From positions 744,001 to 808,000 of the forward strand of contig NZ_CP141728.1 of assembly GCF_035621135.1 (NCBI RefSeq): a DNA stretch of 64,000 nt. Direction: 5' to 3'. A program made the translations under genes and the position numbers. The notes beneath the pieces are model-generated. The model saw only the letters and a program-made list of their open reading frames with translations, made no database searches and was not told the origin of the DNA. Below are positions 9,267-17,794 of the stretch, piece by piece. Within the stretch, counting starts at the first letter, position 1. Each line of letters starts with the position of its first letter. The DNA is from Sinanaerobacter sp. ZZT-01 (lineage in GTDB: Bacteria > Bacillota > Clostridia > Peptostreptococcales > Anaerovoracaceae).

Positions 9267-10535
9267 CTATGGCCTCCGATCGACTGTAAAATCATCCTCA
9301 TACATATTACCATTAATAGTAATTGTCTTTGGGATAGTCTTGCAGAAAGGCACTTCATTTACACCACCACCGCTGATCACAATCGAGATGGGATGTGTTA
9401 CAGGCTTCTTCCCTGTTCCTTTTAGTGCTACATCGGTGTAAATCTTACACTCTTTGATTTCACTGATACGATTCTTACGACAAATAAATTTTGAGGATGC
9501 AGCCGTGGATGATGATTTTTCAAGCTGAATAATTTTAAACTGTGTTCCTAATCGATTTTTAACAGACCACCCCGTCTTTACTTCTGCAGCTGCCGGTGGC
9601 ACCGGTTTCTTTTCATTGACCTTTGTTTTACTTTTTCCACATACCCCTTTATCACTGATTTGTTTCGTAGATATACTGTTATTTACTGTTACACCAAAAC
9701 CATATCCGGATTTCAGTTTATTTGGCGAAACTGTTGCATTGGCTGTTAAAGTAGTCTGATACGTATAAACATGCCTGCAGGTATGTCCGGGGCAGCCTCC
9801 ACCTATTAAGCAACCTCCACAATAATACGTATGTGCCTTTGTCTCTGACCATTGAATAACTGTACTGCACCCTTTGGTATCTGCCGGCGGTGTTGGCTGC
9901 TCCGGCTCTACAAATGGTGGAACTTCCGGTACTTCCTCAAGCACAGGTTCATCCCACTCTATGACATATGGCATAAAATAAAGCTGCCCCTGCATATCAT
10001 CCGACAAGGTATTATTTCTCGCATAACTAAGAAATTTCTCGATTTCCGGAGAGACATAGCCTAATAGATCCCGTATTTCCTGTTCTTCTCCTACTTTAAG
10101 CTTTGCTGCTACATCATAGATTTCACCTGATTGTAACCTAAATTGATAGGAATAGGTAATCTTTCCATCTGCATCTGGATTTGTTTTTAATTTAAGACTT
10201 AGTTCCGAAGCGGCATATGGCATATATGCTTTATCATACATCGTCTTTTCTCTTGCCCCATCCGTAGCCTTTCCCGGATCATGTTTGTCCATATCATAAG
10301 GATAAATTTTCACATTTTTCGCACCTTTTTCCAGTGTTGCGCTGGTATTCATCGTATATAAATCCTTCGGAGCTGCTGGATCCCATTCTTGCGTCTTACT
10401 TCGCCAAATAAAAATAACGCTAGTGACAAACCTTACCTTTTTTTCCGTTTTTATTTCTTCTGCTGCAAATACGGGTATAACTGACATCCCTAGCATGAGC
10501 AAGCTAAGAAGCATACAAAAGATTCTTTTTCTCAT
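9267..10535 (-). CDS. Exported Cys-rich protein of the pilus region
   Basis: A clear signal peptide (MRKRIFCMLL... with cleavage near VFAAEE) marks a secreted protein of about 422 residues. A compact Cys/His cluster (YYCGGCLIGGGCPGHTCRH, around residues 240-258) could bind metal or form disulfides. A comparable Cys-rich patch occurs in the large SLH protein encoded at 18.6-21 kb, suggesting the two surface proteins belong together. The start with the AAAGGA site seven bases upstream (MRKRIF) is preferred over MQRKDNN. The family is unknown; a role as pilus-associated or cell-surface protein is inference from position. Confidence 0.7.
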   Translation of the reverse strand: MRKRIFCMLLSLLMLGMSVIPVFAAEEIKTEKKVRFVTSVIFIWRSKTQEWDPAAPKDLYTMNTSATLEKGAKNVKIYPYDMDKHDPGKATDGAREKTMYDKAYMPYAASELSLKLKTNPDADGKITYSYQFRLQSGEIYDVAAKLKVGEEQEIRDLLGYVSPEIEKFLSYARNNTLSDDMQGQLYFMPYVIEWDEPVLEEVPEVPPFVEPEQPTPPADTKGCSTVIQWSETKAHTYYCGGCLIGGGCPGHTCRHVYTYQTTLTANATVSPNKLKSGYGFGVTVNNSISTKQISDKGVCGKSKTKVNEKKPVPPAAAEVKTGWSVKNRLGTQFKIIQLEKSSSTAASSKFICRKNRISEIKECKIYTDVALKGTGKKPVTHPISIVISGGGVNEVPFCKTIPKTITINGNMYEDDFTVDRRP

Positions 10536-10559
10536 ATTGTTATCCTTTCTTTGCAAAAG

Positions 10560-10589
10560 AAAATCGCCTGCTTTTTTACAGACGATTTA
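10560..10589 (-). terminator. Rho-independent terminator after the SLH gene
   Basis: AAATCGTCTG pairs with CAGGCGATTT and is followed by TTCTTTT on the minus strand, just after the stop codon of the SLH-protein gene. Confidence 0.7.
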
Positions 10590-10610
10590 TCTCTTTTACA
10601 TATTAATCTA

Positions 10611-11597
10611 TTATTTTTTAAATGGATTCGGTATCAGAGTTAACACCGGATTTACACTGTCGTAACTGCCGATATAATCTACCTTTGTAATATCCGCTGA
10701 CTGTACTCCCCTTAATTCATACAAAACAGCATATCTTCCATCTCTTGTAGCATTACGACCACTTGTTATAACTGCTTTTCCATCAGTCACAAAGATTGCC
10801 AATCCTGGATCCTTCATTTTCACGTATTTTTGAAGAGAGTCTTCTCCAAGCTCCATATTCCAAAGCTTCGGATCAGAGATTACATATGTGGTCAGATGTT
10901 TTCCCCCAAAAATATCCTGTGAATTTGTAATAATATCCTTGATTGTTCCCGTCTTGTCTTTATCCACCACTTTTTCGGTGGTTCGATCTGCCGGCTCCAG
11001 CATCCTTGTCAGCATAGAACAAACCTCAGCTCTTGTTGCAGTTTTGCTTCCTCCAAAGGTTCCATCCGGATAACCGGATATGATACCCTTCCCGTAAGCT
11101 TGCAAAATATATGGTTTGCAGTAATCACAAAGTCCTGCATAATCCTTTAATTGAGTTTTAAATTTATCTGCATTGGCAATTGGCTCTTCCTTTAGCACTT
11201 TTTCTGTAGTTCTTGCTATGACAACCGCCATCTTCTGACGTGTAATTGGTTTATTCCAATCTGACTGTTGCATCTCATCACCAATAACCATTTCGTTTTT
11301 CTTAGCAACATCCATATAACCACTTGCCCAATGCTGGCCAGTTTTATCTTGTTTGCCAACTGTCGCTCCCACGATGGTGGTTATAAACTCCGCATTCGTC
11401 ATGGTTTTGTTTGGACGGAAGGTCTTATCCGGATACCCGCTGATAGCTCCCTTATCAACCATTTTGCTCATATATGGGTAATACCAATCAGTTACTTTTG
11501 TATCTTTAAAATTAGGCTGCGCTGCTGCAAAGGATATGGTAGACGATGCAATGGCCACGACTAAAGTCAGTGCCAACATAATGCTCTTTTTCTTCAT
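10611..11597 (-). CDS. Exported SLH-domain cell-surface protein
   Basis: The signal peptide (MKKKSIMLALTLVVAI... to FAAAQ) is followed by three S-layer homology modules, about residues 27-75 (ISGYPDKTFRPNKTMT), 90-135 and 150-205 (ISGYPDGTFGGSKTATRAEV). A ~120-residue C-terminal domain of unknown type follows (DIFGGKHLTTYVISD...). SLH modules bind pyruvylated secondary cell-wall polymer, so the protein should sit on the wall. A GGAGG site seven bases upstream supports the chosen start. Together with the 828-residue SLH protein it gives this mobile element its own wall-anchored components. Confidence 0.88.
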   Translation of the reverse strand: MKKKSIMLALTLVVAIASSTISFAAAQPNFKDTKVTDWYYPYMSKMVDKGAISGYPDKTFRPNKTMTNAEFITTIVGATVGKQDKTGQHWASGYMDVAKKNEMVIGDEMQQSDWNKPITRQKMAVVIARTTEKVLKEEPIANADKFKTQLKDYAGLCDYCKPYILQAYGKGIISGYPDGTFGGSKTATRAEVCSMLTRMLEPADRTTEKVVDKDKTGTIKDIITNSQDIFGGKHLTTYVISDPKLWNMELGEDSLQKYVKMKDPGLAIFVTDGKAVITSGRNATRDGRYAVLYELRGVQSADITKVDYIGSYDSVNPVLTLIPNPFKK

Positions 11598-11746
11598 AAT
11601 TTCCACCTCCAAATTAATGAAATTTATTCTTTTTCATACTATAATTATACCTTAAAACCGTTGAAATTTCAATAGTTTTGTTGAATCTTTATAATTTTTT
11701 ATTCGATTGTGTTTTTTCTTTTTCTGTCTGTACTATACCTGTTTTC

Positions 11747-11775
11747 TTGACGCATATTGAAACATATGCTATCAT
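11747..11775 (+). promoter_or_regulatory. Promoter of antitoxin RNA (element copy)
   Basis: TTGACG, a 17-base spacer and TATCAT. It points toward the 3' end of the small toxin gene on the other strand. Confidence 0.65.
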
Positions 11776-11781
11776 AAGAAT

Positions 11782-11880
11782 AGATAAAGGATTACCGCTT
11801 TTCGCAGGGCGGTCAGTCCAAAACTGGGTTTTGAAATGCCGTCTAGACCGAAAAGGAATAGGCGGTATTTCTTTTATTTA
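11782..11880 (+). ncRNA. Antisense antitoxin RNA of type I TA (element copy)
   Basis: Predicted RNA of about 100 bases starting with ATAAAGGATTACCGC. It contains a CCAAAAC/GTTTTG hairpin and ends at ATGCCG/CGGTAT followed by a T-rich run (TTCTTTTATTT). It is complementary to the 3' untranslated part of the toxin mRNA and to its last codons. Ends are inferred from promoter and hairpin positions. Confidence 0.55.
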
Positions 11881-11954
11881 CGCTTGTGCAAGCACAAGGA
11901 AATAATGGCTACAATTAGTAATCCAAACTGAAACAGTTCTGAATATGTAATCAT
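11874..11954 (-). CDS. Type I toxin, small holin-like membrane peptide (element copy)
   Basis: A 26-residue hydrophobic peptide: MITYSELFQFG, then a membrane segment LLIVAIISLCL and a basic tail HKRK. A strong AAAGGGGGTG site precedes the ATG. The sequence is nearly identical to the chromosomal peptide at 26.3 kb, with differences at residue 6 (Glu versus Asp) and in the C-terminal tail. Size, composition, own promoter and an overlapping antisense transcript fit the putative holin-like type I toxins of Firmicutes. It probably depolarises the membrane when unpaired and stabilises the element; toxicity itself is inference. Confidence 0.75.
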   Translation of the reverse strand: MITYSELFQFGLLIVAIISLCLHKRK

Positions 11955-12010
11955 AACAATCACCCCCTTTTTCAGAGAGTGACCAACCGCCAAACGGTAA
12001 TCCTTAGCAT

Positions 12011-12040
12011 ATTATACCATGATTTTCTTTTTTCTTACAA
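12011..12040 (-). promoter_or_regulatory. Promoter of the type I toxin mRNA (element copy)
   Basis: On the minus strand TTGTAA, an 18-base spacer and a perfect TATAAT, followed after a few bases by AAGGATTACCG, the conserved 5' end also found in the chromosomal copy. Confidence 0.7.
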
Positions 12041-12068
12041 GATTTACTTACCATAAGCTTACATACTT

Positions 12069-12566
12069 CTATCTTTCTAGTCCTCTATCTCTAGTTCTTC
12101 TGATATTTTTGTTTTCTTTTTGCAATAAAGCCTTTTCCTGCTCCAATTCAGAAACACGCTGGTGAAGCTCTTTGTTTTCCGCAGCAATCCGCTTTAATTC
12201 ATCTGCCATTGCTTTAATGTTCTCAACACTGTCTACTATATTTTTTTGCTGCACTGTCAAACAATTATACCGATTAGCCTGCTTTTCTTTTGTCACTTGC
12301 ATATCTGTCCAAATTTTTGATGTGCAGTCAAATATTCTTTCCTGCCCATGTTCCAGCCTCTTATGAGCATCCTCCAATCCATTATGCTCTTTGGTTAAAA
12401 AGCGATGCTCTTTTGATAAAGTTTCATGTTCATTTGAGAGATTTCCATTCTCCGAAGATAGATCTTTATGCCCTTGTATTAATTTATTCACTTTGCTGTT
12501 ATACCCGATCCAAGCTACTATTAGTGTAACAACTGCGGTAATACCCGCGGCGACAATCGTTTCCAT
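12069..12566 (-). CDS. Membrane-anchored coiled-coil protein
   Basis: One N-terminal membrane helix (METIVAAGITAVVTLIVAWI) is followed by an almost continuous coiled coil rich in repeated (S/T)xEHxxL units (LSNEHETLSKEHRFLTKEH). The ATG preceded by GGAGG at eight bases is preferred to an upstream GTG at 12608, which lies almost on the predicted transcription start. It has its own sigma-70 promoter and is the last gene downstream of the pilin cluster. Function unknown; a spacer or scaffold role at the membrane is possible. Confidence 0.75.
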   Translation of the reverse strand: METIVAAGITAVVTLIVAWIGYNSKVNKLIQGHKDLSSENGNLSNEHETLSKEHRFLTKEHNGLEDAHKRLEHGQERIFDCTSKIWTDMQVTKEKQANRYNCLTVQQKNIVDSVENIKAMADELKRIAAENKELHQRVSELEQEKALLQKENKNIRRTRDRGLER

Positions 12567-12616
12567 CCACCATTCCTCCGATATTAAAAATTCATACAAA
12601 TTTTTCACTTCCCTTC

Positions 12617-12645
12617 ATTGTATTATAATGGAAATTTTTCGTCAA
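12617..12645 (-). promoter_or_regulatory. Promoter for the coiled-coil gene
   Basis: Minus strand TTGACG, a 17-base spacer and TACAAT, ending some 50 bases before the chosen ATG. Confidence 0.5.
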
Positions 12646-12656
12646 CAGGATTACGC

Positions 12657-13127
12657 TTACCTTCCATCTACCCTCATGTTTCTACTCCCTACATTAATGG
12701 GAAGCTGCCAATCTGGTAGTCCTACAAATACACATGGTACATTTGCAACCGCTTTTACCTTCATTTTTGCGTTCTCTCCATCAATCTCCAAATCTTTAAT
12801 TTCTACTTTATAAGCATATTTTTTTTGACCTGGTTGATGCTTCTCGAAATTGGAATCTAAATCGAGATCTTCGTGCAAATAGCGATAAAACTTATCTTTT
12901 GCCACATCAGGATCGAGCTTATTTAGATAGTCCTGCCGATAACTATCATACATGGCTTCTTTAATGGATAGGTTTACCGCTCGGTTTAATTCTGTCTCTA
13001 CATGGTCATGCATACCATGTACTTTTAAATACTCAGCTACAAAGGTTCCCATACCAAGCAGCAAAACGAAAATAGCTAGTGTGGTGATGAGTAAGTCTCC
13101 CCGCTTATCCTTGCATAAATTCCTCAT
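12657..13127 (-). CDS. TadE-like pseudopilin, second copy
   Basis: The N-terminus has a short basic stretch then one hydrophobic segment (LLITTLAIFVLLLGMGTFVAEYL) and a periplasm-like outer domain of ~115 residues, the architecture of TadE/TadF minor pilins. It starts two bases after the stop of the preceding TadE/DUF4320-like gene, which puts it in the same operon. Start chosen at MRNLCKDKR. Assignment rests on topology and neighbours rather than on a conserved motif. Confidence 0.65.
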   Translation of the reverse strand: MRNLCKDKRGDLLITTLAIFVLLLGMGTFVAEYLKVHGMHDHVETELNRAVNLSIKEAMYDSYRQDYLNKLDPDVAKDKFYRYLHEDLDLDSNFEKHQPGQKKYAYKVEIKDLEIDGENAKMKVKAVANVPCVFVGLPDWQLPINVGSRNMRVDGR

Positions 13128-13129
13128 TG

Positions 13130-13597
13130 CTAATAATCCTTCCAATACACTTCAGACATTCCCTCAATGGTACTTTTTATAGGGATTTTTAATACAACCG
13201 GCCGTTTTGAAAATGCCGGTGTCAAAATAGTCATATCATAACTGTCCTCCACCACTACCGTAAAGGAATCTCGAAACTGTATTTTCTTAGAAGAATCAAG
13301 ATACCTTATATTTTCCACGGTCATTTTTGCATTCGTTTGTAATTTATCATTCAAATCTCGAAGCTGCTCCTTTACATCACTTGTAACCTGTCCATTCAGT
13401 TCAATGGTCTGCGCAAGTTCCTTTGCAATATAGTGCACATGCTGGTATTTCACCATCATTTGAAGCAAATTCATGCAGTTCAAAATCATAATGACAATAA
13501 TCAGCATGATCACGATTGGTTCCCATAGCAGTTCACCTTCTCTACCGGAAAAGAAGGCTTTCCATCGCTGAAAAGCCTGTAACTTTCTCCTTCTCAT
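13130..13597 (-). CDS. TadE/DUF4320-like minor pilin
   Basis: 155 residues with a basic N-terminus, then GELLWEPIVIMLIIVIMIL, a membrane segment with Glu before it as in TadE-like proteins, and a soluble outer domain. It lies nine bases downstream of the Flp pilin gene and is followed directly by a second protein of the same layout. These minor pilins are thought to start or cap the pilus. Confidence 0.7.
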   Translation of the reverse strand: MRRRKLQAFQRWKAFFSGREGELLWEPIVIMLIIVIMILNCMNLLQMMVKYQHVHYIAKELAQTIELNGQVTSDVKEQLRDLNDKLQTNAKMTVENIRYLDSSKKIQFRDSFTVVVEDSYDMTILTPAFSKRPVVLKIPIKSTIEGMSEVYWKDY

Positions 13598-13605
13598 TTT
13601 GCCAC

Positions 13606-13836
13606 CTAAACAGTCAGCAAGGACTTGAACTTGTCTACCATGGAATCCCAAAGGTTGGATATTGTAGGGCTAACTGCTTTTAACAGCAATCCCACAATCA
13701 CAATTCCTACTAATGCTGCCAGCAGGATTTCCCACCCAGCCATGCCGGATTCATCCTTCTGTAGCTTACAAAAGAAACCAATGCACGCTTTGTTGTACTT
13801 TTCTTCCACATTCTTCATCACAGCTTTTACTTTCAT
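13606..13836 (-). CDS. flp: Flp-type (type IVb) major prepilin
   Basis: 76 residues with the prepilin signature SG-MAGWE: cleavage is expected after G31, leaving Glu at mature position 5. A hydrophobic helix ILLAALVGIVIVGLLLKAV follows. The N-terminal ~30 residues are long for an Flp leader but contain basic residues as expected. The ATG with AGGAGG eight bases upstream (MKVKAVMKN) is preferred to the ATG two codons earlier. It lies between TadC and the minor pilins, the usual place of the pilin in compact Tad loci. Confidence 0.8.
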   Translation of the reverse strand: MKVKAVMKNVEEKYNKACIGFFCKLQKDESGMAGWEILLAALVGIVIVGLLLKAVSPTISNLWDSMVDKFKSLLTV

Positions 13837-13854
13837 TTTCATTTCCTCCTAAAA

Positions 13855-14751
13855 TTAAATCATTTTTCCTAAGCCAGAGCTAATGCTGGCAATAATCACA
13901 TACAGCATGGCGGTCATAGCCACACCAACAAGCGGCAGCGTAGCCACCGTAACTTTTCCCGGACGCTTATCCAACTCCCGTTTCAGATTCTCTCTTGCCC
14001 GCAGATCCATATCATTAGCTAAACGATCTAACGCCAGCTCCTGATTTTCTCCACGAGTCACGCCAATTAACGTATTGCACAGATAATTAACTTCCGTCAA
14101 TCCAATCCGATTGGCAAAGTTTCTCAATGCCGTTTCAATGCTCTTTGACTTCATTTCCATAATGAGGAGCGAAACATCATATCGAAAAGCCGAATCTGCG
14201 ACCTCTAAATAAGTTTCAAATATACCAATTAGATCTGGAGAACTCCGTGCTTCCTTCAATTTAAAAAGGATTGCCCTTACAAATCCGGGTAATCCCTTTG
14301 AAATTTTCTCCTTTTTCTGTTTTAAAATATCAGAACACAATGTGAACTGATGATACCCCAAAATCGCAACAATGCAGATTCCTATAGGCATAAACATGAC
14401 CAAGCCACCTAAGTACAGTCCCACTACTGTGAATAGAAACGTCATTCCTGTTATGGCAATGCCCCTAGCTACATATTCCTGGGGACTACAATCTATATCA
14501 GCTCTGGCAAGCCGCAGCTTCCATTCTGCCGCCTGTCGTTCCTCCAGTTTGATCCATGGAGTAATCTTCCTTGCAATTGGCATCACCAATTCCTCTTGTA
14601 ACGTTTCTTTTATATTGCGTTTCGGCTTTATAGTCCCTCGAAACGCTCTAGTAGCAGCTCTTGGCGGCTCCTTGTTGTAATGCTGCCCAATTAGGTCAAG
14701 AGCCTTAATCACCAGCAATACAATAGTAATTTGTAACAGTGTCAGTAACAT
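13855..14751 (-). CDS. tadC: TadC-like inner-membrane platform protein
   Basis: 298 residues with hydrophobic segments at the N-terminus, the middle (GMTFLFTVVGLYLGGLV...) and the C-terminus (LVGVAMTAMLYVIIASISS), matching the T2SF/TadC fold. With TadB it forms the membrane platform on which the TadA motor acts. The preceding tadB stop is about ten bases upstream of the chosen ATG, which has AAGGAGG at five bases. Confidence 0.8.
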   Translation of the reverse strand: MLLTLLQITIVLLVIKALDLIGQHYNKEPPRAATRAFRGTIKPKRNIKETLQEELVMPIARKITPWIKLEERQAAEWKLRLARADIDCSPQEYVARGIAITGMTFLFTVVGLYLGGLVMFMPIGICIVAILGYHQFTLCSDILKQKKEKISKGLPGFVRAILFKLKEARSSPDLIGIFETYLEVADSAFRYDVSLLIMEMKSKSIETALRNFANRIGLTEVNYLCNTLIGVTRGENQELALDRLANDMDLRARENLKRELDKRPGKVTVATLPLVGVAMTAMLYVIIASISSGLGKMI

Positions 14752-14761
14752 AACAACCTCC

Positions 14762-15679
14762 TTATTCAATTGGCCGATTGATTTTCATAACATAAGCTGC
14801 TGTCAGAAGCGAAGTCAGAATCATTGCAATCACAAATCCTTTCCCAATTACAGTCTGGGTCAAAGTGAGAAACCATTGCACATTAACGAATTTCAAAATT
14901 GGAATTACAGAGAACATAGCAGCTACAGTCATGAGATAATTTCTCCATGCCGTCATCATAGCAGTATCACTTTCCTGTTGTATATTTTTCTGATCATTCA
15001 TTGCCCGCAGAGTGGATTGTAGGTTAAATTTCATTCTTCTATCTTTCATGCAGAGCAATAGCTTATTAATCCATTCATGAAAGTGTCGATTGTCAATTTT
15101 CCCATCCAGCAGAATCAATGCTCGTTCCACATTAGGATTGATCAGAAGTACATCCGTTAAAAACTCATCAAAGGGATTAATTTCTCGAAACCGTTCATCT
15201 ACATAGCGATTCTTCTCTTCCACATATACCTGAAATGCTCCAATGATGTCATCACTTGTTAGATAGGCATTGGTAATGATAGACATAACACTTTCCAATT
15301 CTTCCAGCTCTCTTCGCCTAGCTGACATGGTTCGAAACAGCAAGAACAGATATGCTAGAGGCGTAAAGGCTGCTCCAGCGAAAAGGGAGAGCGTCACATC
15401 CCTGAAGATGCCGATTCCACACATACATCCGGCTAAGAAAAAAACAGCTACAACCTTATAAAAGTAATTCCAGTTTTTATGAATTTTCTTTAAGAGACTG
15501 TCCACTTTTACCATGATTTTCTCCAGTGGATTGAGGGCATTTTCTGCAATGATATAAATTCGTTTCCGTTTCGCTGCATTGTCTCTGAAAGAAAAGTGAA
15601 CTACTTTCGGGATGGAAATGTGCCAAGTCTGCATCAGTAATATAGCAGCTACCAGAAGAAAAAAAATGATCCCCAGCAT
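14762..15679 (-). CDS. tadB: TadB-like inner-membrane platform protein
   Basis: 305 residues with one N-terminal membrane helix, a pair around residues 75-120 (FLAGCMCGIGIF...AGAAFTPLAYLFLL) and a C-terminal pair. It lies between the TadA ATPase and TadC in the order A-B-C seen in Tad loci. AAAGGAG precedes the ATG, and only one base separates it from tadA. Confidence 0.8.
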   Translation of the reverse strand: MLGIIFFLLVAAILLMQTWHISIPKVVHFSFRDNAAKRKRIYIIAENALNPLEKIMVKVDSLLKKIHKNWNYFYKVVAVFFLAGCMCGIGIFRDVTLSLFAGAAFTPLAYLFLLFRTMSARRRELEELESVMSIITNAYLTSDDIIGAFQVYVEEKNRYVDERFREINPFDEFLTDVLLINPNVERALILLDGKIDNRHFHEWINKLLLCMKDRRMKFNLQSTLRAMNDQKNIQQESDTAMMTAWRNYLMTVAAMFSVIPILKFVNVQWFLTLTQTVIGKGFVIAMILTSLLTAAYVMKINRPIE

Positions 15680-15680
15680 C

Positions 15681-17066
15681 TTACTTCTCCTTTCTCGTGT
15701 CGGAATATCGCTTAATGAATTCTTCGTCTACACTGTTCATACGCAAAGTTTCTTCCAGATTCTCAGAAATGCATCCTACTCTGCGATGCGCTCCGTGTAC
15801 CTTTAACACGTTTCCGACCTTGTCCTTTTCGGAATGGTCAATAACAAAACGATAGATGCTGTGTCCAACCACTTCTCCATCCTGCACACCAGTCGCCTCA
15901 AAAATGTCCATCCATCGCCTGGATTTATCCTTTAATTGCTTGCAAAAGACCATGAGGGGAAATGCTTTTACAATGTTTTTTAACATGCGTGTTTCCGATA
16001 ATCGAGTCCCCGATTCCATACACATAGTTAAGATTCTGTCGTAAGCATCCGCTGCACTATTGGCATGTAGACTTGAAACAATGGTATGCCCTGTACGTCC
16101 GGCCTCCTGCGCTGTCATAGCCTCTTCTCCACGCATTTCTGCAGGAACAATAATATCCGGATGAAACCGCAAAGCCATTTTTAACAAGTCGTTCATTGTG
16201 ATCGTTCCCGGCTTGGTATATGTCTGTACCACGTCATTGATAACAAAGCCTTCTTGATCCACAATCGGCAAATCCAGCTCCTTTGTATCCTCAATGGTAT
16301 AAACACGAGTCTCCTTAACAATCGTTCCCAACACATAATTCATATTGGATGTTTTCCCAGACCCGGTGGATCCTACAAATGCCATAGAAACCCCGCTGCC
16401 TAAACAGGTAGTAATAAAGTCTAATTCTTCCTGCAAAACTGTCCCTGACTCAATAAGAGTCTCTCTTGTAATGCCGGATTTCTTCTGTTTTCGAATCGAA
16501 GCCACTCCTCCTACTTCTGAGTCTACACATGGAGAAATTGCCCCTGACATACGTACGCCTTTGGATATGTAAGAATCACCCAAAGGCTGCGCGCCATCCA
16601 AAATGACAGCTCCCGAACGTGCCATTTTTTGAACAATATTAGTGCATTGCTCTGCTGTTTCAAATCGCTCTCTCACGAGTACCGTTTTATCTTTATAGAT
16701 TACTCTTGTACTGTTCGAACCATTGATATTTATTTCTTCCACTTCAGCATCTTTCAGATATTTTTCAACGAAGCTAAAGCCGGCCATATCTTCATAAATA
16801 CGCTGTGCCAATTCTTCTACGGACAACTCATTATCTACCAGACGTTCCACGTTTAAATAGTGGATAATCAATTGTACCAGTCGTGGCCGTTTTTCTTTAT
16901 CCGTCCAATCTCTTGCTAACTCTTCTGCATGATTTGTGCTGATAATATGCTGCATCCGTTCTTTGATTTCCGGATAATTTTTTGCCTGTGTCCCCTTTTG
17001 CTGATTCAGGTACTCCATGTTTTTCTGATACATCAGATTTTCCAGTGTAATAAGCCGATCTGCCAT
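15681..17066 (-). CDS. tadA: TadA/CpaF pilus-assembly ATPase
   Basis: A hexameric secretion-type ATPase that powers pilus assembly. The N-terminal domain (1-110) is followed by the type II/IV ATPase core: Walker A GSTGSGKT at 232-239, Asp box TIEDTKELDL, Walker B ALRFHPDIIVPAEMRGEEA and His box GHTIVSSLHANSA. The 461-residue length is standard for CpaF. It starts directly after the stop of the TadZ gene. Confidence 0.93.
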   Translation of the reverse strand: MADRLITLENLMYQKNMEYLNQQKGTQAKNYPEIKERMQHIISTNHAEELARDWTDKEKRPRLVQLIIHYLNVERLVDNELSVEELAQRIYEDMAGFSFVEKYLKDAEVEEININGSNSTRVIYKDKTVLVRERFETAEQCTNIVQKMARSGAVILDGAQPLGDSYISKGVRMSGAISPCVDSEVGGVASIRKQKKSGITRETLIESGTVLQEELDFITTCLGSGVSMAFVGSTGSGKTSNMNYVLGTIVKETRVYTIEDTKELDLPIVDQEGFVINDVVQTYTKPGTITMNDLLKMALRFHPDIIVPAEMRGEEAMTAQEAGRTGHTIVSSLHANSAADAYDRILTMCMESGTRLSETRMLKNIVKAFPLMVFCKQLKDKSRRWMDIFEATGVQDGEVVGHSIYRFVIDHSEKDKVGNVLKVHGAHRRVGCISENLEETLRMNSVDEEFIKRYSDTRKEK

Positions 17067-17786
17067 CTACTGTACCTCCTCTGCCAGCTGCTCCATCACC
17101 GCTCGATATTGTTTTGCCTCCTTGGACTTCATCTCATAAATGAGCTTCCCGCTGTTTTGGAATACTACAGCATCCTCTACGGCAGGAAGCTGTACGGTAT
17201 CGGTAAGCCCATACAGCTGAAGGAATTCATGCATACTGCATCCTATGTTCCACTGCCCAATCACCGGCTTTACCAGTTCTTTGATATGAAACCGTTCAAA
17301 AAAGCTCTGCATGGCTTGATGCCATAATCCACTTTCGGAAGACAGGGTATAGGTGCAAAGTATCTGATCTGCCAGAAACAATCCCAAGCTAGTCATTGGT
17401 TCCCGCAAATATCCAGTACAGTCAATCACAATATAGTCCGAACATACTTGAAGCTGCTGAAACAACCGCTTTGTTCTGTTTTCATAGAGCTCTTCCATAC
17501 ATGGCTCAGTCATCTTATTCGGAACTCCCAGAAGAAAAATATTCTCTCTATTTTTACATGGAGTAAGCATCCGTTGTGGTTGTTCTGCCGTGTCGGCCAA
17601 TGCGGCAAAGATTCCCTGCTCTTCCGAAATACTTTCTCCGAAAAACGTCTGAATCCCACCGTAATCCAGATTAGCAGAAGCTAGAATTACCACTTGGTTT
17701 TTAGTCGCCAGAGCACAGCTTAAATTAGCTGCCAGTGTACTTTTTCCTGATCCGGGTCTTCCATAAACTGCAATAATTTTGCTCAT
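17067..17786 (-). CDS. CpaE/TadZ-like MinD-family ATPase
   Basis: 239 residues with a P-loop GRPGSGKST at the N-terminus and a CpaE-like fold (switch region YIVIDCTGYL). TadZ/CpaE proteins set the polar or focal site of Tad pilus assembly. It is encoded between the SAF-domain protein and TadA in a tight operon. The receiver-like N-terminal domain of classical CpaE is absent, so this is a short form. Confidence 0.75.
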   Translation of the reverse strand: MSKIIAVYGRPGSGKSTLAANLSCALATKNQVVILASANLDYGGIQTFFGESISEEQGIFAALADTAEQPQRMLTPCKNRENIFLLGVPNKMTEPCMEELYENRTKRLFQQLQVCSDYIVIDCTGYLREPMTSLGLFLADQILCTYTLSSESGLWHQAMQSFFERFHIKELVKPVIGQWNIGCSMHEFLQLYGLTDTVQLPAVEDAVVFQNSGKLIYEMKSKEAKQYRAVMEQLAEEVQ

Positions 17787-17794
17787 ACTGCCTC

